Part shown: positions 8,565 to 16,090 of the stretch, one piece after another | Position numbering within the stretch: the first letter of the stretch is position 1 | Layout of the letters: each line of letters starts with the position of its first letter | NCBI GenBank assembly: GCA_012729115.1 | Contig: JAAYDR010000034.1 | Coordinates: 1 to 50,671, forward strand | Direction of reading: 5' to 3' | Source: Clostridiales bacterium | GTDB lineage: Bacteria; Bacillota; Clostridia; Christensenellales; Aristaeellaceae | Length of the DNA stretch: 50,671 nucleotides | Notes under the pieces: generated by a model | Databases searched by the model: none | What the model saw: the letters and a program-made list of their open reading frames with translations, nothing else | What the model was told of the DNA's origin: nothing | Made by a program: the position numbers and the translations under genes

Positions 8565-8786
8565 CCTTGATTTTTCAGCAGAATCGACACAATCCGCCAT
8601 TTTCCTTGGTTTCCAAAAACCGGGTCCAAAAGGGCCGACCCTGGCGATGAACCGATATCAATGCCCTCTGCTTGCTCAGGCCAGGAACCATGGGTATTCT
8701 TTTGTTTACGATGCATATTCCTTTGGAATGCTGTCATTTCTCCCAAAAGATTTCCATAGGATTACCAAAAACATGGAGGGGCAGTC

Positions 8787-9593
8787 ATGACATTTTCTCT
8801 TCATCAATTGGTAACGAGTCGTCTGTCCCGATTGCGCCAATGCATCCTGTACCTGCTGTTGATGGCCATCCTTGCCTTGGGCCTGAACTCCCCCGGGATG
8901 GTTGTGACGATGAGCGGCCAAGAGAAAGGGCGCCTGGCCCCGGATGCCCTGGCCGGGCTGGTGGTGGCGCTTGACCCCGGTCATGGCGGGTATGACGGGG
9001 GAGCGCGGGCCCGGGACAGCGGCATTTGGGAAAAGGTGCTGACCCTGCAAATCGCCCGGCAGGTGGAGGAAGCCCTTCTCGCCCATGGAGCCAGGGTTGT
9101 GCTGACCCGGACGGAAGACGTGGCATTGGGTGAAAAGGGAGCGACGAACCGTTTGCGTAAAAGACGGGATCTCCAGGCCCGGCTGGACATCGCCCTGGAA
9201 GCGAACGCCACCGTACTGTTAAGCATCCACCTGAACGAATACCGCTCCCGCCAGGAAAGCGGACCGCAAGTATTTTACCAGTACGGCGGGGAGGATGGCC
9301 GACTGCTGGCCGGGGTCCTTCAGGCCGCGCTGCTGGACGAACTGGACCCGCCCAAGCGCCGGGTCGCCATGGCAGGAAATTACTATGTACTGCGCAGCCG
9401 GATTCCCTCCGCATTGGTGGAATGCGGCTTCCTGAGCAATGCCCGGGAGGAAGCGCTGCTTGTGTCACAGGAGTATCAAAAGCGTATCGGTATCGCATTG
9501 GCCAAAGGGCTGGCAGATTATGTGGACCTTTTGGCCCGCCAGGGACGCACGCCCCGGGACGCCTTTGGTGAGGTGGATGAGGATGCGCCCTGA
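8787..9593 (+). CDS. cwlD: N-acetylmuramoyl-L-alanine amidase, CwlD-like (Amidase_3)
   Basis: A 268-residue zinc amidase. A single hydrophobic segment at ~20-38 acts as a signal or anchor. The Amidase_3 domain contains all expected zinc and catalytic residues: His66 in DPGHGG, Glu82, His148 in SIHLNE and Glu212 in VECGFLSN. In spore formers the short single-domain form with an N-terminal anchor is CwlD, which with PdaA makes muramic-delta-lactam in the spore cortex, required for germination; the sporulation role here is inferred from architecture and from Spo0A/SigH in the same window. Start codon is supported by GGAGGGG 6 bp upstream. No cell-wall-binding repeats are present. Confidence 0.82.
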   Translation: MTFSLHQLVTSRLSRLRQCILYLLLMAILALGLNSPGMVVTMSGQEKGRLAPDALAGLVVALDPGHGGYDGGARARDSGIWEKVLTLQIARQVEEALLAHGARVVLTRTEDVALGEKGATNRLRKRRDLQARLDIALEANATVLLSIHLNEYRSRQESGPQVFYQYGGEDGRLLAGVLQAALLDELDPPKRRVAMAGNYYVLRSRIPSALVECGFLSNAREEALLVSQEYQKRIGIALAKGLADYVDLLARQGRTPRDAFGEVDEDAP

Positions 9594-9611
9594 ATTGAGG
9601 CCCTATGGCAC

Positions 9612-9640
9612 TTGAAACCCTGGGTCCGCCATGCTATCAT
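9612..9640 (+). promoter_or_regulatory. Promoter of the mrnC-thyX-rlmB-rae1-sigH block
   Basis: -35 TTGAAA (9612-9617), 17-bp spacer, -10 TATCAT (9635-9640) with an extended TGC before it. The -10 ends 32 bp before the mrnC start. Confidence 0.6.
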
Positions 9641-9672
9641 CAGGGAAAGCCGGATGAAAGCGAGGCACGCCC

Positions 9673-10083
9673 ATGCAAGATGGCTCCCTGTTTCCTCAGC
9701 CCCTGTCCCCTCAGGATGCGCGGCTCAAAAACCCACTAGCCCTTGCTTTCATCGGTGATACCGTATGGGATCTGCTGGTGCGCAGCCGCTTGCTTCGCTC
9801 CCCTCATCGGGTGAACACGCTGCATCGCCAGGCCATCGCCCTAGTAAACGCCGGAGCGCAGGCCCAGGCTTTGGCCCGCCTGTTGCCCCTGCTCAGCCAG
9901 GAAGAGGCCGATGTGCTGCGCCGGGGCCAGAATGCCCATGCCAGACACATGGTCCCCAAAAATCAGGATCCGGTGGCTTATTCCCAGGCTACTGGTCTGG
10001 AAGCGCTGCTGGGCTACCTGTACCTGAGCGGACAGGAGGCCCGCATCCTGGAACTGTTTGACATCGCTGTCCCAATGCCGTAA
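9673..10083 (+). CDS. mrnC: Mini-ribonuclease 3 (MrnC)
   Basis: A 136-residue protein consisting only of an RNase III catalytic domain without the dsRNA-binding domain. In Bacillus the enzyme trims 23S rRNA precursor termini on the 50S subunit. The RNase III signature is visible as LAFIGDTVWDLLVR with Asp29, and the second acidic cluster as ATGLEALLGYLYL with Glu110; the MVPKNQDP segment before it is also typical. It heads the conserved block mrnC-thyX-rlmB-rae1-sigH. In Bacillus cysS usually lies directly upstream; here the upstream neighbour is cwlD instead. GAGG sits 7 bp before the ATG. Confidence 0.93.
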   Translation: MQDGSLFPQPLSPQDARLKNPLALAFIGDTVWDLLVRSRLLRSPHRVNTLHRQAIALVNAGAQAQALARLLPLLSQEEADVLRRGQNAHARHMVPKNQDPVAYSQATGLEALLGYLYLSGQEARILELFDIAVPMP

Positions 10084-10152
10084 AATAAGATGTTGTCCTA
10101 TATCCTGGCCGGGCATGGACAGGCCCTGCCGCCCACAGAAAGGAACCCATCC

Positions 10153-10893
10153 ATGCCGCAATGCGTCCAGCGGGTGGAGCTGATCCGCTCCACCACAGAT
10201 CCCCAGGAGTTGATCGCCCTTGGCGCGCGCCTTTGCTACGCGGGAGGCGATGTGGACGCGCTGCTTTGGCAGGTATCCCAAAAGGACCAGCAGGCATTCC
10301 TGCGCAAGCTCATGGAAATGGGGCACGAAAGCGTGCTGGAGCATGCCAGCTTTACCTTCCTGATGGAGGGGGTCAGCCGGGCACTGCTGGCCCAGATCAC
10401 CCGGCACCGCATCGCCAGCTTCAGCGTCCAGAGCCAGCGCTATGTCAGCTATGAGCAGGGCTTTGGGTACGTCGTACCCCCTTCCATCCGCGCCCTGGGC
10501 CCGGAGGCCGTGGCCAGATACGAAGGCCAGATGGACCAGATTCACGAGTGGTACCGGGATTGGCAGCAAAGACTGGGCACCTCCGGGGAAAGCAGCAACG
10601 AAGACGCCCGCTTTGTACTCCCCAACGCCTGCGAAACCAGGATTCTGCTTACCATGAACGCCCGGGAACTGCGGCATTTCTTCTCCCTGCGAATGTGCAA
10701 CCGGGCCCAATGGGAAATCCGCTCGGTGGCCACCGCCATGTTTGGACTCTGTTACCAGGCGGCCCCCGCTCTGTTTGAAAACGCAGGCCCCGGCTGTCTG
10801 CGGGGCCCCTGCCCCGAGGGAGCGAAGACCTGCGGGCAGTTGATGCAAAAGCGGGAGGAACGGCAGGCCCTCCTTGGGCAGCAAGGCCGGTAG
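10153..10893 (+). CDS. thyX: Flavin-dependent thymidylate synthase ThyX
   Basis: ThyX makes dTMP from dUMP with methylene-tetrahydrofolate, using FAD and NADPH. The ThyX motif RHR...S is present as R84-H85-R86 with S91 and S94-Q95-R96, and HESVLEHASFTF precedes it at ~58-69. The 246-residue length fits. I chose ATG 10153 because AGAAAGGA lies ~8 bp upstream; the open frame extends back to 10090 but without a ribosome-binding site. ThyX in place of ThyA means methylene-THF is converted to THF rather than DHF, so DHFR need not be matched to thymidylate output. The gene sits between mrnC and rlmB, an arrangement seen in several Clostridia. Confidence 0.96.
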   Translation: MPQCVQRVELIRSTTDPQELIALGARLCYAGGDVDALLWQVSQKDQQAFLRKLMEMGHESVLEHASFTFLMEGVSRALLAQITRHRIASFSVQSQRYVSYEQGFGYVVPPSIRALGPEAVARYEGQMDQIHEWYRDWQQRLGTSGESSNEDARFVLPNACETRILLTMNARELRHFFSLRMCNRAQWEIRSVATAMFGLCYQAAPALFENAGPGCLRGPCPEGAKTCGQLMQKREERQALLGQQGR

Positions 10894-10973
10894 CGCCTTG
10901 CCCCAAACCACGTTTCCTTTTTCCCACCCGAGCGCCCTCCCTCACCCATCAACAATCGAATGGAGATAACGGT

Positions 10974-12323
10974 ATGGCATTTTATCAGGATCGGAACAAT
11001 CGCAACAAGGAGCAAAAGCGCCGCAATGCCCAGATGCGCGGGGGCTTTGAGGATGAGGGCACCCGCTATTCCAATGCAGGACCCTCCCGTGGAGGCCGCA
11101 AGGCAGACAACCGGTTTACAGGTAACCGGGAAGTGGAAGGCAGGTCTGCAGGCAGCCGTGAAACACAAGGCCGCTTTGGAGGAGGTTTCCAGGGAAACGC
11201 CCGGAGAGATACACGGAGCATGGGCGGACAGCCCTCCGGATATGGCCCGCAGGGTCGTTCGCAGGGGCCAAGAGCCCAGGGGCCAAAGACTCAAGGGCCC
11301 AGGGTCCAGGGGCCCCGTCCTCAGGGCGACGATCGGAATTCCCGCGACTTTGCTCCCCGCGACTTCAGTCCCCGGGGCTTTGCTCCTCGCAGCCAAAGCC
11401 CACGGCCCTATGAGAGCCGTCCTCAGGGCGAACCCCGTAAGTTCAGCCCCCGCCCGCCCCAGGCCCGTCCCTTTGATTCCCATCCCGCCCATCCGCCCCG
11501 CCCTGCCCGTCCCCCTCGCCCTCAGGAAAACTATCGTCCTGTTCCCCCGGCTCCGCCGGCCTATAACGCCCCCACCAACCTGGAGGCTGCCGACGCCGTG
11601 CCCGCCGAAAACCTGTTGAGCGGCCGCAACCCCATCCGGGAAGCCCTCAAGAGCGGCCGGGACATCGAGAAGCTCATGGTGGCCCGGGGCGAGCTGTCCG
11701 GTTCGGCCAGGGAAATCGTGCAAATGGCCAAGGAACGGCATATCCCCGTGCAGCAGGTGGACCGGGCCCGGCTTGACGCCATCACCACCGGTCATCAGGG
11801 CATGCTGGCTTTTGCCTCCGCCTATCAATACCACACTGTGGAGGACATGCTGGCCCTGGCAAAGGAGAAGGGACAGGATCCCTTTTTGGTCCTGCTGGAC
11901 GGCATCACCGACCCCCACAACCTGGGGGCGATCATCCGCACCGCCGAATGCGCGGGGGCTCACGGTGTCATTGTGCAGGAACGCCGGGCCGTCGGGCTGA
12001 CCCCTGCCGCGGTGAAGGCCAGCGCCGGCGCTGTGGAGTACCTCCCTGTCGCCCGGGTCACCAACCTGACCCAGACCATTGCTGAGCTCAAGAAGGAAAA
12101 GCTTTGGATCTACGCAGCCCACATGGAGGGCGAGGATTACACCCAGGTGGATTACAGCGGTCCTCTCGCCCTGGTGGTGGGCGGGGAAGGGGAGGGCGTC
12201 AGCCGCCTGGTGCTGGAAGCCTGCGACAGGCGGGTATCGCTCCCCATACGCGGCCAGCTGGACAGCCTCAATGCCTCCGTGGCGGCCGGAATTTTGCTGT
12301 ATGCGGCCATGAAGGGCCGGTAA
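10974..12323 (+). CDS. rlmB: RlmB-type 23S rRNA 2'-O-methyltransferase with long disordered N-terminus
   Basis: A 449-residue protein in two unlike parts. Residues ~1-205 are low-complexity, rich in Arg, Gly, Pro, Gln and Ser, with recurring QGPR and RDF-x-PR units; this segment is unlikely to fold. Residues ~210-449 are a SpoU/TrmH methyltransferase: an L30-like substrate-binding lobe (LLSGRNPIREALKSG), then the knotted SAM domain with motif 1 NLGAIIRTAE, motif 2 GGEGEGVSRLV and motif 3 LDSLNASVAAGILLY. The usual RlmB is about 245 residues, so the extension nearly doubles it and may bind RNA or ribosomes. GGAG precedes the ATG by 8-9 bp. Its position before rae1 and sigH is classical. Confidence 0.92.
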   Translation: MAFYQDRNNRNKEQKRRNAQMRGGFEDEGTRYSNAGPSRGGRKADNRFTGNREVEGRSAGSRETQGRFGGGFQGNARRDTRSMGGQPSGYGPQGRSQGPRAQGPKTQGPRVQGPRPQGDDRNSRDFAPRDFSPRGFAPRSQSPRPYESRPQGEPRKFSPRPPQARPFDSHPAHPPRPARPPRPQENYRPVPPAPPAYNAPTNLEAADAVPAENLLSGRNPIREALKSGRDIEKLMVARGELSGSAREIVQMAKERHIPVQQVDRARLDAITTGHQGMLAFASAYQYHTVEDMLALAKEKGQDPFLVLLDGITDPHNLGAIIRTAECAGAHGVIVQERRAVGLTPAAVKASAGAVEYLPVARVTNLTQTIAELKKEKLWIYAAHMEGEDYTQVDYSGPLALVVGGEGEGVSRLVLEACDRRVSLPIRGQLDSLNASVAAGILLYAAMKGR

Positions 12324-12326
12324 GCC

Positions 12327-12836
12327 ATGAAGCCCCTGCTGTATGTAGACGGCTACAATGTGATTGGCGCGTGGGCCGAAGCTGAAAGGAATGGGTGGCC
12401 CCTGGACGAATGCCGTGACCGCCTGACCCATCTGCTGGAGGATTATGCGGGCTATACAGGCCAGGAAGTTTGGCTGGTCTTTGATGGCCACAAGGCAGAC
12501 CGCCTGATGCGCAGCGTGGATCGCCGTGCCGCCCTCACCGTCGTGTATACCAAGCACGGGGAAACGGCAGACCAGTATATTGAGCATATGTGCCAGAACC
12601 TGCCCCGCTATCGGGAAGCCCGGGTAGCCACCAGCGACAATACGGAGCAAACCCTCATCCTGGGGCGCGGCGCTACCCGGCTGAGTGCACGGGAGCTTCT
12701 CTCGGAGCTGCACAGCGAGCGCAGCCTGGGACAAGCCCGCCATCAATCCTCGCCTGCCCCGGAGGGAAGCGCGGTTCGCGCCGCCCTCTCCAAGGAGGTT
12801 CATGCCCAATTGGAGTCCCTGCGCAGGCAAAAATGA
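12327..12836 (+). CDS. rae1: NYN/PIN-domain ribosome-dependent mRNA endonuclease Rae1 (YacP)
   Basis: A 169-residue NYN-domain (PIN-like) protein. The acidic residues of the nuclease pocket are recognisable in YVDGYNVIGAW, VFDGHKAD, ETADQYIE and ATSDNTEQ. The Bacillus homologue enters the ribosomal A site and cuts certain mRNAs between codons. It starts 3 bp after the rlmB stop and is followed 19 bp later by sigH, the conserved rlmB-yacP-sigH order, which strongly supports the assignment. The C-terminal ~40 residues are polar and probably flexible. Confidence 0.92.
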   Translation: MKPLLYVDGYNVIGAWAEAERNGWPLDECRDRLTHLLEDYAGYTGQEVWLVFDGHKADRLMRSVDRRAALTVVYTKHGETADQYIEHMCQNLPRYREARVATSDNTEQTLILGRGATRLSARELLSELHSERSLGQARHQSSPAPEGSAVRAALSKEVHAQLESLRRQK

Positions 12837-12855
12837 CGAAAGCAGGAGTGGACCC

Positions 12856-13668
12856 ATGACGATCCGCAACGATCTCCCTTCTCCCCTGGATCCTGAGACA
12901 ATCCTGCCTGAGGATCCCGATGAGAGCTCCGCCACATTTTCTCTGGCGGAGGACCCGGATGAGTTGTATGACGATCTCCCGGAAAACGCCCCCAGCCTCC
13001 ACGCTGCCAAGGCAAGCTCCTCCTGGGAAAACACAATCCAAAAGCAATATGCCGATCAAACTGACGAGCAGATCGTGGCCTTGGCCCAGGGCGGCGACAG
13101 CGTTGCCCTGGAATACCTGCTCAGCAAGCACAAAAACTTTGTCCGTTCCAAAGCCCGCAGTTATTTTCTGATTGGCGCCGATCATGAGGACATTGTGCAG
13201 GAAGGGATGATTGGTCTTTTCAAAGCCATCCGGGATTATCAACCGGAGCGGCTGAGCAGTTTTCGCGCCTTCGCAGAGCTGTGCATCACCCGGCAAATCA
13301 TCACAGCCATCAAGACCGCCACCCGGCAAAAGCATGTGCCTTTGAACAGCTATGTGTCTCTCAACAAGCCCATTTACGACGAGGAGAGCGATCGCACCCT
13401 CATGGATGTGATTGTGGAAGGCCGGGCACAGAATCCCGAGGAACTCATCATTGGCCGGGAGGATCTGGTGTCCATCCGGGACCGGGTGGACCAGGTGCTC
13501 TCCGGGCTGGAGCAGGACGTCCTCAACGCCTATCTGGACGGCAAAAGCTATATGGAAATCGCCGAGAAACTGGGGCGGCATGTAAAGTCCATAGACAACG
13601 CCCTCCAAAGGGTCAAACGCAAGCTGGAAAAGTTTCTGGAGGACACCAAGTCGGAGGAGGAGGAGTAA
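12856..13668 (+). CDS. sigH: RNA polymerase sigma factor SigH (Spo0H)
   Basis: A 270-residue sigma-70 family factor. From about residue 65 it matches SigH almost throughout: region 2 with KARSYFLIGADHEDIVQEGMIGLFK and FRAFAELCITRQIITAIKTATRQKHVPLNSY, and region 4 with the helix-turn-helix SYMEIAEKLGRHVKSIDNALQR. In spore formers SigH drives early-sporulation genes including spo0A, which is also in this window. The first ~62 residues are an acidic Asp/Glu/Pro-rich extension missing in Bacillus SigH (about 218 aa). ATG 12856 has AGGAG 7 bp upstream; the frame is open further back inside rae1, but that would be translated without a Shine-Dalgarno. Confidence 0.95.
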   Translation: MTIRNDLPSPLDPETILPEDPDESSATFSLAEDPDELYDDLPENAPSLHAAKASSSWENTIQKQYADQTDEQIVALAQGGDSVALEYLLSKHKNFVRSKARSYFLIGADHEDIVQEGMIGLFKAIRDYQPERLSSFRAFAELCITRQIITAIKTATRQKHVPLNSYVSLNKPIYDEESDRTLMDVIVEGRAQNPEELIIGREDLVSIRDRVDQVLSGLEQDVLNAYLDGKSYMEIAEKLGRHVKSIDNALQRVKRKLEKFLEDTKSEEEE

Positions 13669-13764
13669 CCACACCCCAGGGTCATGCAGGATTTTCCCCG
13701 GCCTGTGCGTCCTAATAGGAGGAGTGTTCTTCACGGCCCCATTTCCCTGAAAGGAGGCATGCCG

Positions 13765-14781
13765 ATGAGCCTGGAAATCTACGAGGTAGTTTCCCAAGGC
13801 GCGCGCTACTGGTTCATCTTCCTGATGGTGGTCATCGCGTGGCGAAGCTACCGCTGGCTGGCCCGGGACCGCAAGCAGCGCAAGAAACGGCTACGCCTTC
13901 TGCCGGACGCGGGCTATGTGGGAGAACTGGTGGTGCAAGTCGGCTCTGAGGAGTTCCCCACCGGCACCGTGCTTTCCGTACCCCGGGAGGGCACCCTGGG
14001 CTCTGCCCGGGCCTGCGACCTGTGCGTTCCCCTTCCCGGAGTTTACAAAAAGCATCTCTGGTTCCGCTATGAGGATGGGACCGGCCTCCGGGTCCGCCCC
14101 TTCCGCGGTTGCCATCTGGAAGTGGACGGCATCCTGTGTGAGAATCGCAGACAAGGGCTTTTGATGCTTCACGGCTCCCGCCTGTCCGTGGGGGAGTGTA
14201 TGCTGCGCCTGCGCATGTTCGCAGGTTTTGAAACCATCACCCGCGCGGTATCCAACCCCCAGGAGGACCTGGAAGCGGTGCGGGAACCGGAGGATGAGGA
14301 TGCCCCACAGCCTTCCGCAGTGGCTTTTACTCCCCAGCAGCTGGCTCTGTGGCAAGCCCAGCAGCAATGGCAGCAGCAATACTGGGCTATGGCTGCCCAG
14401 GCTATGGCCACCCAGGCCACAGCCCAGGCTCTCCAGGGCCTCTCCCTGGCCCAGGCACAATCGGCTGCTCAGGAAGTCTATGGGGGCGAGACGGACGAGG
14501 ATGCCCTCCCGGACCCGGTCGATCCGCCTGCCGCGGAAGATTTCAGCCAGGAGGAGCCCTGGCCCTATATCCCTCAGCCCAAATCCACAGCCGTTTTTGA
14601 AAATCACGGGTATACCTATCCCGAGATTGTGGAGGAGGACCCTGAGAGTGATGACCCCAGCGACGAGGATCTGACGGATGCCGCTGCCCCGCCCAAGAGC
14701 CTGTACGTGGAGCCGGACGAGGCGGAACGGGCCAAGCGGGTCCTGTGGGATAAATACCTGGGAGGGAGGCACAAGCGATGA
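13765..14781 (+). CDS. Membrane-anchored FHA-like domain protein with Gln/Ala-rich linker
   Basis: About 338 residues. Layout: a transmembrane helix at ~12-28 (YWFIFLMVVIAWRSY), a basic stretch (RDRKQRKKRLR), an FHA-like beta domain at ~45-135 (...SVPREGTLGSARACDLCVPLPGVYKKHLWFRYEDG... with HGSRLSVGE), then a Gln/Ala/Trp-rich segment (QQLALWQAQQQWQQQYWAMAA), and a long acidic tail. FHA domains bind phosphothreonine. The gene directly precedes, with a 4-bp overlap, a SEDS polymerase and a class B PBP, like fhaB before rodA-pbpA in Actinobacteria, so a scaffold role in wall synthesis is inferred. ATG 13765 lies 7 bp after AAGGAGG; ATG 13759 is too close. FHA assignment is moderate because canonical residues diverge. 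Confidence 0.75.
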   Translation: MSLEIYEVVSQGARYWFIFLMVVIAWRSYRWLARDRKQRKKRLRLLPDAGYVGELVVQVGSEEFPTGTVLSVPREGTLGSARACDLCVPLPGVYKKHLWFRYEDGTGLRVRPFRGCHLEVDGILCENRRQGLLMLHGSRLSVGECMLRLRMFAGFETITRAVSNPQEDLEAVREPEDEDAPQPSAVAFTPQQLALWQAQQQWQQQYWAMAAQAMATQATAQALQGLSLAQAQSAAQEVYGGETDEDALPDPVDPPAAEDFSQEEPWPYIPQPKSTAVFENHGYTYPEIVEEDPESDDPSDEDLTDAAAPPKSLYVEPDEAERAKRVLWDKYLGGRHKR

Positions 14782-16076
14782 GGCAAACGCGGCGCGCTTC
14801 TGCTCCCAAGGCTCCTTCCAGACGTCATCCGGACCGCAGGCTGGTGTGGGTGATCATGCTCTTCTTTTTCAGTGCCTTTTTGCTGATCTCCCTTAAGGGG
14901 CAGATCCACTGGCAGGGGCTGGCCTTGGCTTTGGTGGTTCCGGTGCTTATCTATATCGCCACCATGTGGCTGCCCCGCTTTTTCCCGGCGGATAAGCTGC
15001 TGCTGGCCATTGCAAACTTCCTCTGCGCCCTGGGTGTGCTCATCCTGTACTCCACCGACCAGGGGACGGATACCACCCGAGGCCTGCAGCAGGCTGTCTA
15101 TTACGGCATTGGCATCATTGCCATGCTTTTTTGCATCCTTCTGGTGCGTTACATCCGCCGGTGGAAATTCATGATTATCCTCATCATGGGGGGGGCGGCC
15201 ATCCTGCTGGCCCTGCCCCTTGCTATCGGCACGGAGCAAAATGGCGCCACCAACTGGATCAATGTGGGCGGCACCAGCCTCCAGCCCAGCGAAATTGTTA
15301 AAATCGCCCTGCTGCTCATCCTCAGCTACTACCTAAGCGAGCGGCGTTTTCTGCCCTGGTTTCTCTTCGCGGGGTTCTCCCTGGTGATTCTGATGTTCCA
15401 GATGGACCTGGGCACCGCCCTGATCTACTACGCCACTACGTTGTTCCTGTTCTATTCCGCCACCGGTAACCTGCCCTTGACCGGCCTGGGGATTTTGGGC
15501 AGCGGCGGTGCGGCAATTTTGGGTTATCAGATGTTTGCCCACGTCAAAAAACGGGTGGCCATCTGGCGCAACCCCTGGATCTACTATGAAACCTCCGGAT
15601 ATCAGATCGTACAGATGCTTATGGCCATCGCCTCCGGCGGACTTCTTGGCGTGGGTCTGGGTCTGGGCGCGCCCCGGGTGATTCCCGTGTACTTTACGGA
15701 CTGTATCTTTGCCGTGATCTGCGAGCAGTTTGGCATCATCTTTGGCATCCTGGTGCTGGTCATGTACGTGATCCTGATTCTGCGGGGCACCTCCATCGCC
15801 ACCTCCGCCCGCAGCAGTTTCCATGCCCTGCTGGCCATGGGCTGCACCGTGATCCTGGGCATCCAGACCTTTGTGATCATTGGCGGCGTTCTGAAGCTCA
15901 TCCCCTTAACCGGCGTCACAATGCCCTTTGTAAGCTACGGCGGCACCTCCATGGTGAGCTGCATGGGGATCATCGGCCTTCTGCAGGGGGTTGCCAGCAT
16001 CAACCAGGACGACCTGGCTTACGATTACGAAATCAGCCATTCCCTCCAGGAGGAGGGCCAACTGCCGGAGGCTTGA
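14778..16076 (+). CDS. SEDS peptidoglycan glycosyltransferase (FtsW/RodA/SpoVE family)
   Basis: A 432-residue polytopic protein with about ten membrane segments, belonging to the SEDS family that polymerises lipid II into glycan strands. The conserved NGATNWINVGG loop, LQPSEIVKI, the catalytic-site Asp210 in FQMDLGTALIYY, and the signature PLTGVTMPFVSYGGTSM are all present. A basic N-terminus (~20 residues) lies in the cytoplasm. It overlaps the FHA gene by 4 bp and is followed by a class B PBP 14 bp later, giving a cognate polymerase/transpeptidase pair. Sequence alone does not tell whether the pair serves elongation, division or sporulation. Confidence 0.94.
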   Translation: MRQTRRASAPKAPSRRHPDRRLVWVIMLFFFSAFLLISLKGQIHWQGLALALVVPVLIYIATMWLPRFFPADKLLLAIANFLCALGVLILYSTDQGTDTTRGLQQAVYYGIGIIAMLFCILLVRYIRRWKFMIILIMGGAAILLALPLAIGTEQNGATNWINVGGTSLQPSEIVKIALLLILSYYLSERRFLPWFLFAGFSLVILMFQMDLGTALIYYATTLFLFYSATGNLPLTGLGILGSGGAAILGYQMFAHVKKRVAIWRNPWIYYETSGYQIVQMLMAIASGGLLGVGLGLGAPRVIPVYFTDCIFAVICEQFGIIFGILVLVMYVILILRGTSIATSARSSFHALLAMGCTVILGIQTFVIIGGVLKLIPLTGVTMPFVSYGGTSMVSCMGIIGLLQGVASINQDDLAYDYEISHSLQEEGQLPEA

Positions 16077-16090
16077 AAGGAGGACTCCCC

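Larger units (their letters stand above)
8389..8786. other. 398-bp AT-rich intergenic region upstream of cwlD
   Basis: No credible gene is seen on either strand; short open frames here lack a ribosome-binding site and have no recognisable similarity. The left ~180 bp are clearly richer in A+T than the flanking genes and carry the nonamer cluster described separately. The right ~200 bp show no strong hairpin or promoter that I can defend. Confidence 0.7.

Noticed and set aside
8389-8590. Definite call of chromosomal oriC
   Set aside because: No dnaA, dnaN or rpmH nearby, and ribosomal and essential genes to the right run on both strands.
8441-8790. 69- and 84-residue open frames in the AT-rich gap
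   Set aside because: They have no ribosome-binding site and no family-like features, and overlap the repeated nonamers.
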